Assembly (NCBI RefSeq): GCF_027111335.1
Contig: NZ_CP114288.1
Span: 3,162,001-3,226,000, forward strand
Length of the DNA: 64,000 nucleotides
Direction: 5' to 3'
From: Flavobacterium aquiphilum
GTDB lineage: Bacteria; Bacteroidota; Bacteroidia; Flavobacteriales; Flavobacteriaceae
Made by a program: the position numbers and the translations under genes. How positions within the stretch are numbered: the first letter of the stretch is position 1; each line of letters opens with the position of its first letter. Under the pieces are notes generated by a model. It saw nothing but the letters and a program-made list of their open reading frames with translations. It was not told the origin of the DNA and did no database searches. Positions 1 to 7,663 of this stretch are shown one piece after another.

Positions 1-311
1 ATATGAATAATTGGCAAGCCAATTTCTTTTTCAAGTCTGTCTGCAATAAAATGCATTGTATTAGCACATAAAACAATTCCTGTCGCCCCGCAAGATTTTA
101 AATCATTACAAGCCTTTGCAACCATTTTGAAAGTCGTTTCCCAATCGTTTGTATCATTATTCTTTTTTATGTCGGCATAGTTAAAAGAATAAATTAGACA
201 TTGAGAATAGTTAAGCCCACCTAATTTATCGTTAATTCCTTGGTTAATCAGTTTATAATAATCAACTGTCGAAACCCAACTAATTCCACCAATAAGTCCA
301 ATTGTCCTCAT
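1..311 (-). CDS. Aspartate/glutamate racemase family protein (3' end beyond window)
   Basis: The reverse strand opens at an ATG at 309-311 and stays open to the window edge, so about 103 N-terminal residues are visible. They begin MRTIGLIGGISWVST, the glycine-rich start of the Asp/Glu racemase (RacX/YgeA) family, and include CANTMH near residue 90, where the first catalytic cysteine of this cofactor-independent racemase family lies. The second cysteine would be in the missing C-terminal half. The family interconverts L- and D-amino acids in the cytoplasm. The gene reads toward the left edge and is separated from the DinB-like gene by a palindromic spacer, so it stands alone. Family is secure; substrate is not determinable. 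Confidence 0.85.
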   Translation of the reverse strand, partial: MRTIGLIGGISWVSTVDYYKLINQGINDKLGGLNYSQCLIYSFNYADIKKNNDTNDWETTFKMVAKACNDLKSCGATGIVLCANTMHFIADRLEKEIGLPIIH

Positions 312-346
312 ATTTTCTGTTTTGTAAGTGTCGTTTTAAAATTAAT

Positions 347-495
347 TTGCTACAAGAGGTTTGGTGTTAAATTAAGCCTTGTTTTCGGATTTGCCACCTG
401 AGTCCCAATAATTATCGGGACGAACAAGCGAAGCAAAACATCCTAAATAAAAACCATTTTTAAATTCAGCCTAATGTCCAAATCACTTGTAGCAA
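347..495. repeat. Intergenic long imperfect palindrome 1 (attC-like)
   Basis: Two 18-base arms, 347-364 (TTGCTACAAGAGGTTTGG) and 478-495 (CCAAATCACTTGTAGCAA), pair at 16 of 18 positions around a loop of about 113 bases. The palindrome fills most of the gap between two single genes. The arrangement resembles palindromes 2 (1074-1180) and 3 (14572-14684), which have different arm sequences. Similar architecture with different sequence is how integron attC sites behave; the assignment is an inference. Confidence 0.6.
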
Positions 496-550
496 GTGTC
501 GGGCGATCGGCTATTTATGCGGTTAATTTCAACATTTATTTATAAGTTTT

Positions 551-1006
551 TCAGATAAATTTTCTAATATTCATCATAAATCCTAAATGCAATCCTTCGT
601 GATAATTATTATATTCTAATGATTCTTTTAATGAGCCTAAATGAAATCCCATACTTGTGGTTCGTTCATTATAAACCTTAAATTCTCCGTTATAAAAATC
701 AGATTCTGTTTTCTCAATTAGCGAAATTAAGAGTTCTTTCAAATCTTTTATTTCATTTTCTGATGTTTTTTCTGTTGGTTTTGTTCCTGGTTTATAAAGT
801 TCCAATAATTCATCTGAAATATATCCTTTCAAACCTGAAGATTTATAAATTAATACTTGTTGACAAACTATAATATGCCCAATATTCCAAATCAAATTAT
901 TGCTAAATCCAACAGGTATTTTATTCAATTGTTCTAAACTATATTTCTCAAAAAAATCTAAAAATAAATCTCTATTTTTTGTCCAAATTTTAAAAGTGGC
1001 TTTCAT
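551..1006 (-). CDS. DinB-family (four-helix, metal-binding) protein
   Basis: A 151-residue protein with the layout of the DinB/YfiT-like fold. One histidine sits in the second helix (NIGHI, near residue 43) and an HxxxH pair sits near the C-terminus (YHEGLHLGF, near residue 137); together they form the usual metal-binding triad. Family members include thiol-dependent transferases and many proteins of unknown role. The protein is cytoplasmic, with no signal peptide. Length is normal for the family. It is a one-gene unit between two palindromic spacers, which suggests cassette-like cargo. Substrate cannot be inferred. Confidence 0.75.
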   Translation of the reverse strand: MKATFKIWTKNRDLFLDFFEKYSLEQLNKIPVGFSNNLIWNIGHIIVCQQVLIYKSSGLKGYISDELLELYKPGTKPTEKTSENEIKDLKELLISLIEKTESDFYNGEFKVYNERTTSMGFHLGSLKESLEYNNYHEGLHLGFMMNIRKFI

Positions 1007-1073
1007 TTTGTTATTTCTTCTTTAGGTTATTGAATTCCCGTATTTTCGTTGTAGCTGTCACCCCACGTTTTAA

Positions 1074-1180
1074 GGCTTGCAGAGGTGGCGAACTTCGAAA
1101 CCGATAATTTTCCACTAAGATAGAATTTCTTGAGAAAGATAAACTTGAATTTACCACATATCTCGCCATTTCTGCAAACC
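1074..1180. repeat. Intergenic long imperfect palindrome 2 (attC-like)
   Basis: Arms GGCTTGCAGAGGTGGCG (1074-1090) and CGCCATTTCTGCAAACC (1164-1180) pair at 14 of 17 positions with a loop of about 73 bases. The right arm lies directly next to the GTT-type cassette end at 1184. Like palindrome 1 it fills the spacer between two unrelated minus-strand units. No coding potential is evident here. Confidence 0.6.
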
Positions 1181-1211
1181 GCGGTTATAGCCAGTGCTTT
1201 CTATATTCAAC

Positions 1212-1973
1212 TTATTCCTTAGAGATGAATATAGAGTCTCTTTTCACAACTTCTCCGTTAATTATTTTCTCATATATTTTATAGTTGTGAGGATTAATAT
1301 ATTCTGTAACAACTTCAGTATATTTCAGCTTTCCGAATTTATCAAAATAATGTGTATTAGTTATGCCATAATCCATTCCTGAATTTTCTGTAATCAATTT
1401 TCTTCCATTTTTATTAATATCCTCTATATGACTTGCTGACAAATACTCAGAATATTCAAATGTTTTTGACTGATTGTTAAATAAGTAAATATTTGTTAGA
1501 CTGGTCATTTCGTTACTTCCTTTTGAATAGAAATAAAAATCTTTAAATCCATCAAAATTAAAATCTTTAAAGTAGTAATTATTGAGATTTTCAAAATACC
1601 CATCTGATTTATAGTTAACTGAGTCTTCTACATCCAAAGGTGTTTCAAGTAATATTTGTTTATTCTTATAATTTTTTAGGTTTACATATATTTCGCTCAC
1701 ATTTTTTTCTTGATAAATAACTTGAAAAATAATGCGGTTTTCCCAATTACACAAAATACCATTCAACTCAAATGGCTTACTTACTTTGACAATTGTATCA
1801 TATTTAATTTCGGGAATTTCTAATGTAGAAGCTGTATCATTAATAGAGACTTCTCTTGTATCTTTAGTTGATACACTATCTTTAACAGTGTTTTTTGCAG
1901 AAGAGGTATTTTTAATTGGGTTTTTACAACTCACTAAAAATAAAATAGCAATTATATAAAACAGGTTTTTCAT
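1212..1973 (-). CDS. Lipoprotein with FG-GAP/VCBS-like motif, function unknown
   Basis: A 253-residue protein with a lipoprotein signal peptide (hydrophobic run ending LFLVSC at residues 12-17), so it should be lipid-anchored in the envelope. A Ser/Thr/Lys-rich linker follows (about 18-55). The C-terminal half carries an aspartate-rich FNFDGFKDFYFY motif like those of FG-GAP/VCBS or XAC2610-type beta-propeller-like proteins. The start codon lies directly beyond the stop codon of the upstream gene at 1974, so the two are probably co-transcribed and translationally coupled. Both sit in one unit with paired inverted ends. I do not recognise a specific function. Confidence 0.65.
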   Translation of the reverse strand: MKNLFYIIAILFLVSCKNPIKNTSSAKNTVKDSVSTKDTREVSINDTASTLEIPEIKYDTIVKVSKPFELNGILCNWENRIIFQVIYQEKNVSEIYVNLKNYKNKQILLETPLDVEDSVNYKSDGYFENLNNYYFKDFNFDGFKDFYFYSKGSNEMTSLTNIYLFNNQSKTFEYSEYLSASHIEDINKNGRKLITENSGMDYGITNTHYFDKFGKLKYTEVVTEYINPHNYKIYEKIINGEVVKRDSIFISKE

Positions 1974-2522
1974 TTAGTTCAATTTACCAGATCCATTATT
2001 CCAAATCAATGATACATCTCTATCACAACCACCAAAATAATTACCTAAAATATAAATACTTTTTTCTTTATGGCTAATTTTCAAGATAATCGGAAAAGTG
2101 ATGAGTTCGAATGTATTAAAAGACAAGGAAGATTTTATTTTACCCGATTGATTTATTTTACTTAAATCCAACATTTTTCTCAATCCCTCATTTAATTTTT
2201 TATCACTGGTTTCAATAATTTCATTAGCATACTGTTCCATTATGATGCAACCTCTCATATTAATTGTTTGAAAGAGATAATAATTTTGATTGTCAAGATT
2301 TACTTCATTCACTACTTTTTTATAAAATTTTTCTTTTAAAAGTTCTTCTGAAACGGGCAAAATTTCATAGTTAAATTCTTCAATTTCTACTCCATTTAGA
2401 GTATATATATTTAATGTTAATATTCCTCCACCGCAAGCTTGTGAAAATCCATTTTGCGAAATTAAGATTCCAACAAATAATATTAATTTTATTATCTTTT
2501 TCATTTTAGTTCTGATTTTCAT
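1974..2522 (-). CDS. Exported protein of unknown function
   Basis: A 182-residue reading frame. The likely start is the second methionine (residue 7), which begins a standard signal peptide (MKKIIKLILFVGILI, then NGFSQA) with cleavage after the FSQ region. The mature part has four cysteines and no motif I recognise. It is the first gene of a two-gene unit and abuts the lipoprotein gene without a gap, which suggests the two act together in the envelope. Confidence 0.6.
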   Translation of the reverse strand: MKIRTKMKKIIKLILFVGILISQNGFSQACGGGILTLNIYTLNGVEIEEFNYEILPVSEELLKEKFYKKVVNEVNLDNQNYYLFQTINMRGCIIMEQYANEIIETSDKKLNEGLRKMLDLSKINQSGKIKSSLSFNTFELITFPIILKISHKEKSIYILGNYFGGCDRDVSLIWNNGSGKLN

Positions 2523-2637
2523 TTAGCATTGGCTATAACTCGCTTATACTCGCTACAACGTAGCGACAATCTACCTAATTTGGAATGTATAGTCCCTATT
2601 ATTTCGCGGATTTTGAACAAAAATAGGAATAATATTT

Positions 2638-2807
2638 TTATTACAAATCATCATAACAACCAGTGCAATCGATTAGGAGAAAGCATAATAAAAATGAAAT
2701 CAAGAGGCTTCAAAGAACTGGGGAGCACGGCAAATTAGCCGCGTCGTAAGAGCTCTAGTTAGTAGACAAAAGAATGTATATACTCATTGCAAACGAGCAC
2801 CAGAGGG
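2638..2807. repeat. Dispersed spacer repeat, copy D
   Basis: This is one of four copies of a spacer repeat (others near 11870, 13090 and 16012). The shared parts here are ACAAATCATCATAA, then TCGATTAGGAG, AGTAGACAAAAGAATGTA and ACGAGCACCAGAGGG. Copy D lacks the GTATGA/TCATAC hairpin of the other three copies but shares with copy C an extra central segment (AAATTAGC to AGTAGACAAAAG). A short reading frame across it (2529-2738, plus strand) looks spurious. Confidence 0.65.
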
Positions 2808-2857
2808 CTTCTATTCACAATAGTTATCTATTGCAATTAAAGTATCGTCTTTCATTT

Positions 2858-3409
2858 TTACTTTTTCATCCACATAGGTTTTTCTCTGAGTATTTGCTTA
2901 TAGACAGGGCAACTTTCTGAATGTGCCCCATGTAAATAACTAATACTCATTAAAAATTCATTTACAATCTCACCGCCTGTGAAACGAAAAGTCTTTTTAA
3001 ATAATTTTACCCAATCTTCCTTTGTTTTAGGATGATGATGCTCCAGCCATTTTTCAAATGAACCAAATTCTTCCTGTAGAGTCAAGATTGTTTTTGCATT
3101 TTCAATGGCTGCATTTACCTTCAATCGGTTCCTTATAATTCCAGCATTTGCTAAAAGTCGTTCGCGGTCCTTTTCGGTGTAGTTCGCCACTTTTTTTATA
3201 TCGAAGTTGCTGTACGCTTCCCTGAAGGATGCTTCTTTTTTCAGAATTGTTTCCCAACTTAGTCCGGCCTGGTTAATTTCCATTACTAAACGACAGAACA
3301 ACTCGTTATCATCGTGAAGCGGAAAGCCGTAATAATTGTCGTGGTAATTTTTATGCAATGCTTTCTTTTCTTCAGACTGCATAGTTTCTATAGCGGTGCA
3401 ATAACTCAT
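2858..3409 (-). CDS. tag: DNA-3-methyladenine glycosylase I
   Basis: A base-excision repair glycosylase that removes 3-methyladenine from alkylated DNA. The recognisable block is YHDNYYGFPLHDDNELFCRL followed by QAGLSW and the conserved glutamate just before it. Zinc-site residues are present: Cys near the start (MSYC) plus HGAHSESC near the C-terminus. I chose the ATG at 3407-3409, giving 183 residues, because the family starts this way with the cysteine at position 4; an upstream ATG at 3451 would add 14 atypical residues. It is the last gene of an operon behind the SDR and SnoaL-like genes, with gaps of 21 and about 54 bases from this start. The EWG motif reads NYYG here, a departure from the usual family sequence. 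Confidence 0.9.
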   Translation of the reverse strand: MSYCTAIETMQSEEKKALHKNYHDNYYGFPLHDDNELFCRLVMEINQAGLSWETILKKEASFREAYSNFDIKKVANYTEKDRERLLANAGIIRNRLKVNAAIENAKTILTLQEEFGSFEKWLEHHHPKTKEDWVKLFKKTFRFTGGEIVNEFLMSISYLHGAHSESCPVYKQILREKPMWMKK

Positions 3410-3463
3410 AATTTGAATTTTTAAAAATAGAGAGTGACCAAAGATAGTCACTCTCTACTCTAT

Positions 3464-3787
3464 TTAATCTGTTATTTTTAAATGCTGAATTTGTTCATCA
3501 ACAATATCAAAGTGAAATTTCAGCGTAATAGGGCTTCCTGGAAATGTGCCCGAGCATTCTGCTGACAAAACACTTGTTGTGCCGTTTTCGGTATATTCCA
3601 GTGGTTTCATCACTGCTTTGTAATTCTTGTTTGAGTGGTCGATCCAGCCCTCTATTTCCAATCTTCCCTTATGCGTTTTACCTTCATCAAAAACAATGGC
3701 AGTTTCTGAAAACAAATTTGCATAGGTCACAGCATCAAACTCATTCTGTGCTTTAATCAAGTCAGTTAATACTTTTGGTAAGTTCAT
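3464..3787 (-). CDS. SnoaL-like / NTF2-fold protein
   Basis: A 107-residue cytoplasmic protein with the pattern of small NTF2-like (SnoaL, nuclear transport factor 2 family) domains. An N-terminal helix pair holds the AQNEFDAVTYANLFSETAIV element, then DEGKTHKGRLEIEGWI, and alternating strands end in FHFDIVDEQIQHLKI. Such proteins act as small isomerases, cyclases or hydrolases, or only bind ligands. It follows an SDR oxidoreductase gene by 21 bases, so it may work on the same small molecule. Function beyond fold is not determinable. Confidence 0.75.
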   Translation of the reverse strand: MNLPKVLTDLIKAQNEFDAVTYANLFSETAIVFDEGKTHKGRLEIEGWIDHSNKNYKAVMKPLEYTENGTTSVLSAECSGTFPGSPITLKFHFDIVDEQIQHLKITD

Positions 3788-3808
3788 TGTTATAATTTTT
3801 AAAGATTA

Positions 3809-4591
3809 TTAAATTGTTGGTACTGTACCGCCATCTATTATATATTCAGTTCCTGATAAATAACTGGCTCTCGGCGAAACAAGAAAACCGACCAATTCAG
3901 CTACTTCTTCCGGCTCAGCAGGTCTGCCGTAAGGTATTCCACCCAATGCATCCATTACACCTTGTTTTGCTTCTTCTACACTACTATTGGCGTTTCTTGC
4001 AATCTCAGCCAGCCAAGCTTTCGATGCTCCTGTATTGATCCATCTAGGAGAAACAGTTAGCACCCGAACCCCTTTAGGTGAAACTTCATTCGATAAGCTT
4101 TTACTATAGTTTCTCAATCCTGCTTTTGCAGCCGCATAAGGCAAAGTAGAGTCATACAGTGGTAGTATTCCTTGGATAGAAGCTATATGAATAATAACTC
4201 CGTTTTTTCGATCTACCATTTGTGGTAAAAATCCCCTGTCAAGTCGAACAGGAGCAAGCAAATTAGCCTGCAGGGTCGATTCCCAATCTTTATCAGATAA
4301 TGCAGTAAAGCCGCCGGCAGGTGTTGTTGAAGAACCAAGATTGTTCACCAAAATATCAAGCCTTCCATAAGTCGAAAGCACTTCATTAATTACTTTTTGC
4401 GTTCCTTCTGCTTTACTCAAGTCGGACGCAATGAAATGCAGTTTACTGTTTTCTTTTTCCGGTGCGTTTCTTGCAGTGATAATAACCGTTGCCCCAGCTT
4501 GTAGCAGTCTTTCTGCAATTGCTCTTCCGGTTCCTTTTGTACCTCCTGTTACTAAGGCAATTTTGCCTGATAATTCGTTTTGATAATTCAT
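3809..4591 (-). CDS. SDR family NAD(P)-dependent oxidoreductase
   Basis: A classical short-chain dehydrogenase of 260 residues. It has the nucleotide-binding motif TGGTKGTGRAIA (residues 15-26), NNLGS in place of NNAG (near 88), the catalytic serine in HIASIQG and the YAAAK catalytic Tyr/Lys pair (near 153). The C-terminus reads YLSGTEYIIDGG as in FabG-like enzymes. It is the first gene of the SDR, SnoaL-like, tag operon. The gene diverges from a truncated HxlR-type regulator at 4727, a common regulator/oxidoreductase arrangement, so expression may now be deregulated. Substrate unknown. Confidence 0.9.
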   Translation of the reverse strand: MNYQNELSGKIALVTGGTKGTGRAIAERLLQAGATVIITARNAPEKENSKLHFIASDLSKAEGTQKVINEVLSTYGRLDILVNNLGSSTTPAGGFTALSDKDWESTLQANLLAPVRLDRGFLPQMVDRKNGVIIHIASIQGILPLYDSTLPYAAAKAGLRNYSKSLSNEVSPKGVRVLTVSPRWINTGASKAWLAEIARNANSSVEEAKQGVMDALGGIPYGRPAEPEEVAELVGFLVSPRASYLSGTEYIIDGGTVPTI

Positions 4592-4691
4592 CTTATATTC
4601 GTTTTAAAATTGCTAGGTACAAATTTCTGAAGTATGTAAATTTCTCACAAGTACGGAGTTACGATTCATATAGGGATAAATTTTTCCCCTA

Positions 4692-4722
4692 TTGCAGGAA
4701 TTGGTAGATAGGTTTATTTTTG
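4692..4722 (+). promoter_or_regulatory. Bacteroidota-type promoter for the HxlR remnant
   Basis: TTG at 4692-4694, a 20-base spacer, then TATTTTTG at 4715-4722 fit the Bacteroidota consensus TTTG (-33) and TANNTTTG (-7). The ATG of the HxlR remnant begins only 4 bases after the -7 box, so the transcript would be leaderless or nearly so. The same geometry recurs upstream of the Crp/Fnr gene at 59084. Confidence 0.4.
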
Positions 4723-4726
4723 TAAT

Positions 4727-4927
4727 ATGTCTGAGAGAAAAACAATACCGAACTTAAATTGTGGACTTGATCTTATAGGAGAAGTACTCTACGGGAAATG
4801 GAAGATACGTTTGCTTTGGTTTATTAATGAAGGAAAACAACTTTCGGTAAAAAGTAATTTGGTGCGGTGTGCAAAAAATAGAGCGGTAAAAAGTCTTAAA
4901 ATGTATCGCACAAACATAAAAAAATAA
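4727..4927 (+). pseudogene. Truncated HxlR-family transcriptional regulator
   Basis: The first 38 or so residues (MSERKTIPNLNCGLDLIGEV, then LYGKWKIRLLWFINEGKQL) are the N-terminal part of an HxlR winged-helix regulator. After GKQL, where the recognition helices should continue, the frame changes to unrelated lysine-rich sequence and stops at residue 66. Normal family length is 100-130 residues, so DNA binding is lost. The break near 4845 looks like a deletion or rearrangement joint. It diverges from the SDR operon that such regulators usually control. Confidence 0.75.
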
Positions 4928-5220
4928 GGCCAATGCTTTTAGATACTGTTTGAAATTGTGGGTACGAGTGTGACACTCGCACTAGCCCTATGTTACCTAA
5001 TGCTCGGACTATCGGGGGAATGTATTTTAATTTGTTATGGTTTAAGTGGTGGCTGATTATTTGGCTATTACACTTGAAGCATTTGCTTATTTTTTTGCGT
5101 ATCTTTATAGTATAATAATGGAATTTTGCTATTTTTTTATTCGAAAGATTAAAGATTATGGTGAAAACGAGTTTCGCTTCTTACTTACGAGATACAATAG
5201 CATACTTAATCCACAATGTC
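4928..5220. other. Gene-free stretch after HxlR remnant
   Basis: No supported gene. One small hairpin, CGAGTG-TGA-CACTCG, lies near 4965-4980. The stretch probably includes debris from the event that truncated the HxlR gene. Confidence 0.5.
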
Positions 5221-5385
5221 ATGGAAATTAATTGGTTTATATTATCGCTTGTCTTTCTTGCGGCTATTATCCTTATCTTTATCTTAATAAAGCAAAACAG
5301 AAAAGATGAAAAAAAGCTTGAAAAAGACTTAAACTACTTTAAAAAAGAAGAAGAGGTAGAATTAAATGACGAGAAGGATTTATAA
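5221..5385 (+). CDS. Small single-pass membrane protein
   Basis: A 54-residue protein starting MEINWFILSLVFL. It has one membrane segment (about residues 4-22), then a highly charged Lys/Glu-rich cytoplasmic tail (QNRKDEKKLEKDL, EEEVE). Small proteins of this shape are common in Flavobacteriaceae and mostly uncharacterised. The frame could start further upstream (5158), but the segment before 5221 is not membrane-like and the internal ATG gives the standard shape. A terminator hairpin follows at 5446. Confidence 0.55.
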   Translation: MEINWFILSLVFLAAIILIFILIKQNRKDEKKLEKDLNYFKKEEEVELNDEKDL

Positions 5386-5445
5386 TTTTTCTAACACAAA
5401 ACAGCTATTTCTAGTTTTGAAGGAGTTATAGTGTGATGTCAGGAG

Positions 5446-5470
5446 GCTTCGCAGCGAAGCTACTTTTTTT
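5446..5470 (+). terminator. Rho-independent terminator
   Basis: GCTTCG-CAG-CGAAGC stem-loop at 5446-5460, followed by TAC and a run of seven T. It lies about 60 bases after the small membrane-protein gene and would end its transcript. Confidence 0.6.
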
Positions 5471-5559
5471 ATAAATAAATATTAAAATTAATGCAGTAAG
5501 AAACTGCTAAAACAAAATTTGTCATATTTTTTTAGTCGAATATTTTTTAGTTTGATGCT

Positions 5560-6480
5560 TCAAAAATTAAAAAGAGAATAACCAATAGCAACTCCCAGCC
5601 AAGGTTTCTTATTATAATTCCATTTTTGCGCATCATCTCCTATTGCATAATCCCAGCCAGAAAATAGACCGAAATTTATTTTGTTATAAGAAAATGAAGC
5701 ACCTACTCCTACAGATGCTAGTCCTTTTACGATTTCTACATCTGGCCCTAGAGGGACATCAGCTTTAGAAGTATTATTACTATTTAGTATTACTGAGGAA
5801 GCTCCCAAAATTAGACCTCCAGTTACTTTCCAAGTATTGCTTTTGTTACCTATTTTTTCTTGATAGAAAAAACTCGACTGCCCCATCGAATAACCAAGTA
5901 ATACATTTCCATTAATAGTCGTTGAAAATTCCTCGGAAAGTCCATGTCCCTTAAACCTATACTTTACGGGAATAACAAGTGCTGAAACCGTATACTCATC
6001 AAACCATAACCTAATACACTGACGATTTTTAAGTTTATAATAATATATCGATTGATTCAAATATTTTCCAGTCGTATCTCTTTTTAAATAACCATTTATA
6101 TAAACTTTATCTTCTTCAAAAAGCACACTACTATTAATACAATGCGTAAGAGATACTTTTTGGGGAATTCTTGCACTAATACTATCAACAAAACTTTGGT
6201 TAACAACCACTTCCCTTACAGCTATAACTTTTTTCTCACCAGTAAGAATTTCTTGCGACAGAGTTACTTTACTACCTATGGAATATTGTCTAAGAATTTC
6301 ATCTTTTTTTTGCTGATCCATTTTTCCAAATTTTATAATGCTATCTTTCATAAGATAAACAACATCTTCACCTTTCACTTTAATTTTGCTTTGCGTGATC
6401 CAATATTTTTTCTTAAAGCTTTCTTGTGCCTGTCCAGCCGAAAAACTGATAATCAATAAAAACAGAATAATTTTTTTCAT
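5560..6480 (-). CDS. Exported protein, possible outer-membrane barrel C-terminus
   Basis: A 306-residue protein with a clear signal peptide (MKKIILFLLIISFSAGQAQE, cleavage near residue 19). The N-terminal half is soluble in character. From about residue 185 alternating glycine- and aromatic-rich strands appear (GYSMGQSSFF, GLILGASSV, GVGASFSYN, GVAIGYSLF) and the chain ends in phenylalanine, a typical outer-membrane beta-barrel pattern. It stands alone between gene-free stretches. I do not recognise the family. Confidence 0.65.
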   Translation of the reverse strand: MKKIILFLLIISFSAGQAQESFKKKYWITQSKIKVKGEDVVYLMKDSIIKFGKMDQQKKDEILRQYSIGSKVTLSQEILTGEKKVIAVREVVVNQSFVDSISARIPQKVSLTHCINSSVLFEEDKVYINGYLKRDTTGKYLNQSIYYYKLKNRQCIRLWFDEYTVSALVIPVKYRFKGHGLSEEFSTTINGNVLLGYSMGQSSFFYQEKIGNKSNTWKVTGGLILGASSVILNSNNTSKADVPLGPDVEIVKGLASVGVGASFSYNKINFGLFSGWDYAIGDDAQKWNYNKKPWLGVAIGYSLFNF

Positions 6481-6738
6481 ATTTGTAAGGATTTATGTTT
6501 AAATATTGAAACACCAAATGTTGAAATCTATAAATATATCAGAATTTACTCATTTTTTATAAAAATAACCATACATTCCATTTTTAAACAAGCAGTATAA
6601 CTTTATTATACTCTCAAATATATAAATAATTATTTACAAATTACAAAAATTAACTATTACAACAAACGAGAAAATACCCTCCTAAAATCTCGTGCCCGCA
6701 AAACAACAAATCGCTAACAAATCCGCCCGCATAAAAAA

Positions 6739-6759
6739 AAGAGGATGCAAAATCCTCTT
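6739..6759 (-). terminator. Rho-independent terminator (minus strand)
   Basis: Perfect 8-bp stem AAGAGGAT / ATCCTCTT around GCAAA. Read on the minus strand the stem is followed by a run of eight T. It would end a minus-strand transcript from the decayed gene to its right. Confidence 0.7.
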
Positions 6760-6840
6760 GAAAAATTACAAATTTCTTTTACGATAACCCCATAGATAAA
6801 AAATCACAGCAGTCTAGTCCAACATAGATTTCATTATTGG

Positions 6841-6877
6841 TACTGCACATGCTACGAACTCTAGCTGTTGTAAGCAG
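6841..6877. repeat. Cassette-boundary repeat, copy i
   Basis: Reads TACTGCACATGCTACGAA, CTCTAGCTGTTG, TAAGCAGG. It matches copies ii (9451-9494) and iii (10655-10697) in the order GTGCACATGC / AACGAA / AGCTGTT, then a variable core. The core here, GTTGTAAGCAG, keeps G at base 11 as at the other left cassette ends. No matching right partner was found. Confidence 0.5.
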
Positions 6878-6937
6878 GAATCATTTTCTTAAATCTTCTT
6901 CATTATTTTTAATTTCTGTCTTAATCAGCACAATTAA

Positions 6938-7380
6938 TTATCCTATTTCTGTTTTTAAATTTGGGTAAAATTCATCAGCTTTTTTTCTAAATTCTCCTTG
7001 TTCAGTTGATATAATGCTCAAATCAGTATCCCTAAATTTAGTTGGCAAACTTTTACGATAGTATGAAGACCAAATGTGAATTGCATTACTAACATTCGCG
7101 AACTTTCATTGATATGATTTGGTGAAATTAAATTTGCTTTTACTGAAAGTACAAACCCTTCGTCAATTAGTTCAGAATAGTCTTTTCCTCTTTCCGTATA
7201 TCTTTGGGCTTTTTCCAATGATGCAATTAAGTCTATATAAAAAGATTTTATTTCACCATTCTCCTTAATTTTTAAGTCTTAAATAAATCTGCTTTTTTTA
7301 CGCTGATTTGTAAAATACATAGTCAAAGCAACTCCAAGTAGAGCTGACAAAACTATAATAATTACTATTTCAAATTCCAT
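6938..7380 (-). pseudogene. Decayed small membrane-anchored protein gene
   Basis: From the ATG at 7378-7380 the minus strand encodes a 33-residue start with one membrane segment (MEFEIVIIIVLSALLG) and then hits an in-frame TAA. The same frame continues after it (DLKIKENGEIKSFY, SLEKAQRYTERGKDYS). Around 7095 the plausible sequence switches frame, continuing as AIHIWSSYYRKSLPT and ending in FYPNLKTEIG before a stop at 6938. An internal stop plus a frameshift in an otherwise protein-like stretch indicates a dead gene. The family is not recognised. A sequencing error is an alternative for one of the two lesions but less likely for both. Confidence 0.6.
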
Positions 7381-7663
7381 TGTTTCTCCTGTTTTGAGGT
7401 ATTCTTTCTACTAACATCAGTCTGTGAAAAAACTAATAAATGATTCTCAAAGAATCACATTTATAAAATTTTTCTCTAACAGGTATAAGAATAACTTCTC
7501 TTTTTGATGTATTTTTTTTTTCACAATCTTACTTTTTCGGGCTCTGCGTTCGGGCGAGTTTCAAAGCACTAAACCGTCAAACAGTACTCAACTTGAATAA
7601 AGGCACAAAGTTCAGAGTTTACACGTCACCAAGCTTGACTCAAAACTCTTATTACAAGCAGTT
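7381..7663. other. Spacer without recognised gene
   Basis: AT-rich spacer between the decayed gene and the next minus-strand gene. No convincing hairpin, promoter or coding signal was seen. Confidence 0.4.

Larger units (their letters stand above)
1184..2539 (-). mobile_element. Candidate gene cassette with paired inverted ends
   Basis: The left end GTTATAGCCAGTGC (1184-1197) and the reverse complement of the right end GCATTGGCTATAAC (2526-2539) match at 13 of 14 bases, differing only at base 11 (G versus A). Three other units in the window share this design with different core sequences. The unit contains two adjacent minus-strand genes for a lipoprotein and an exported protein. Calling it a mobile cassette is an inference from end pairing; mobility is not shown. 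Confidence 0.5.
6481..6937. other. AT-rich gene-free stretch
   Basis: No supported gene. It contains a minus-strand terminator (6739-6759) and a cassette-boundary-like repeat (6841-6877). The rest is AT-rich without visible structure. Confidence 0.5.

Noticed and set aside
2529..2738. 69-codon plus-strand open frame
   Set aside because: It covers a cassette end and spacer repeat copy D; the same repeat elsewhere is not open in that frame.
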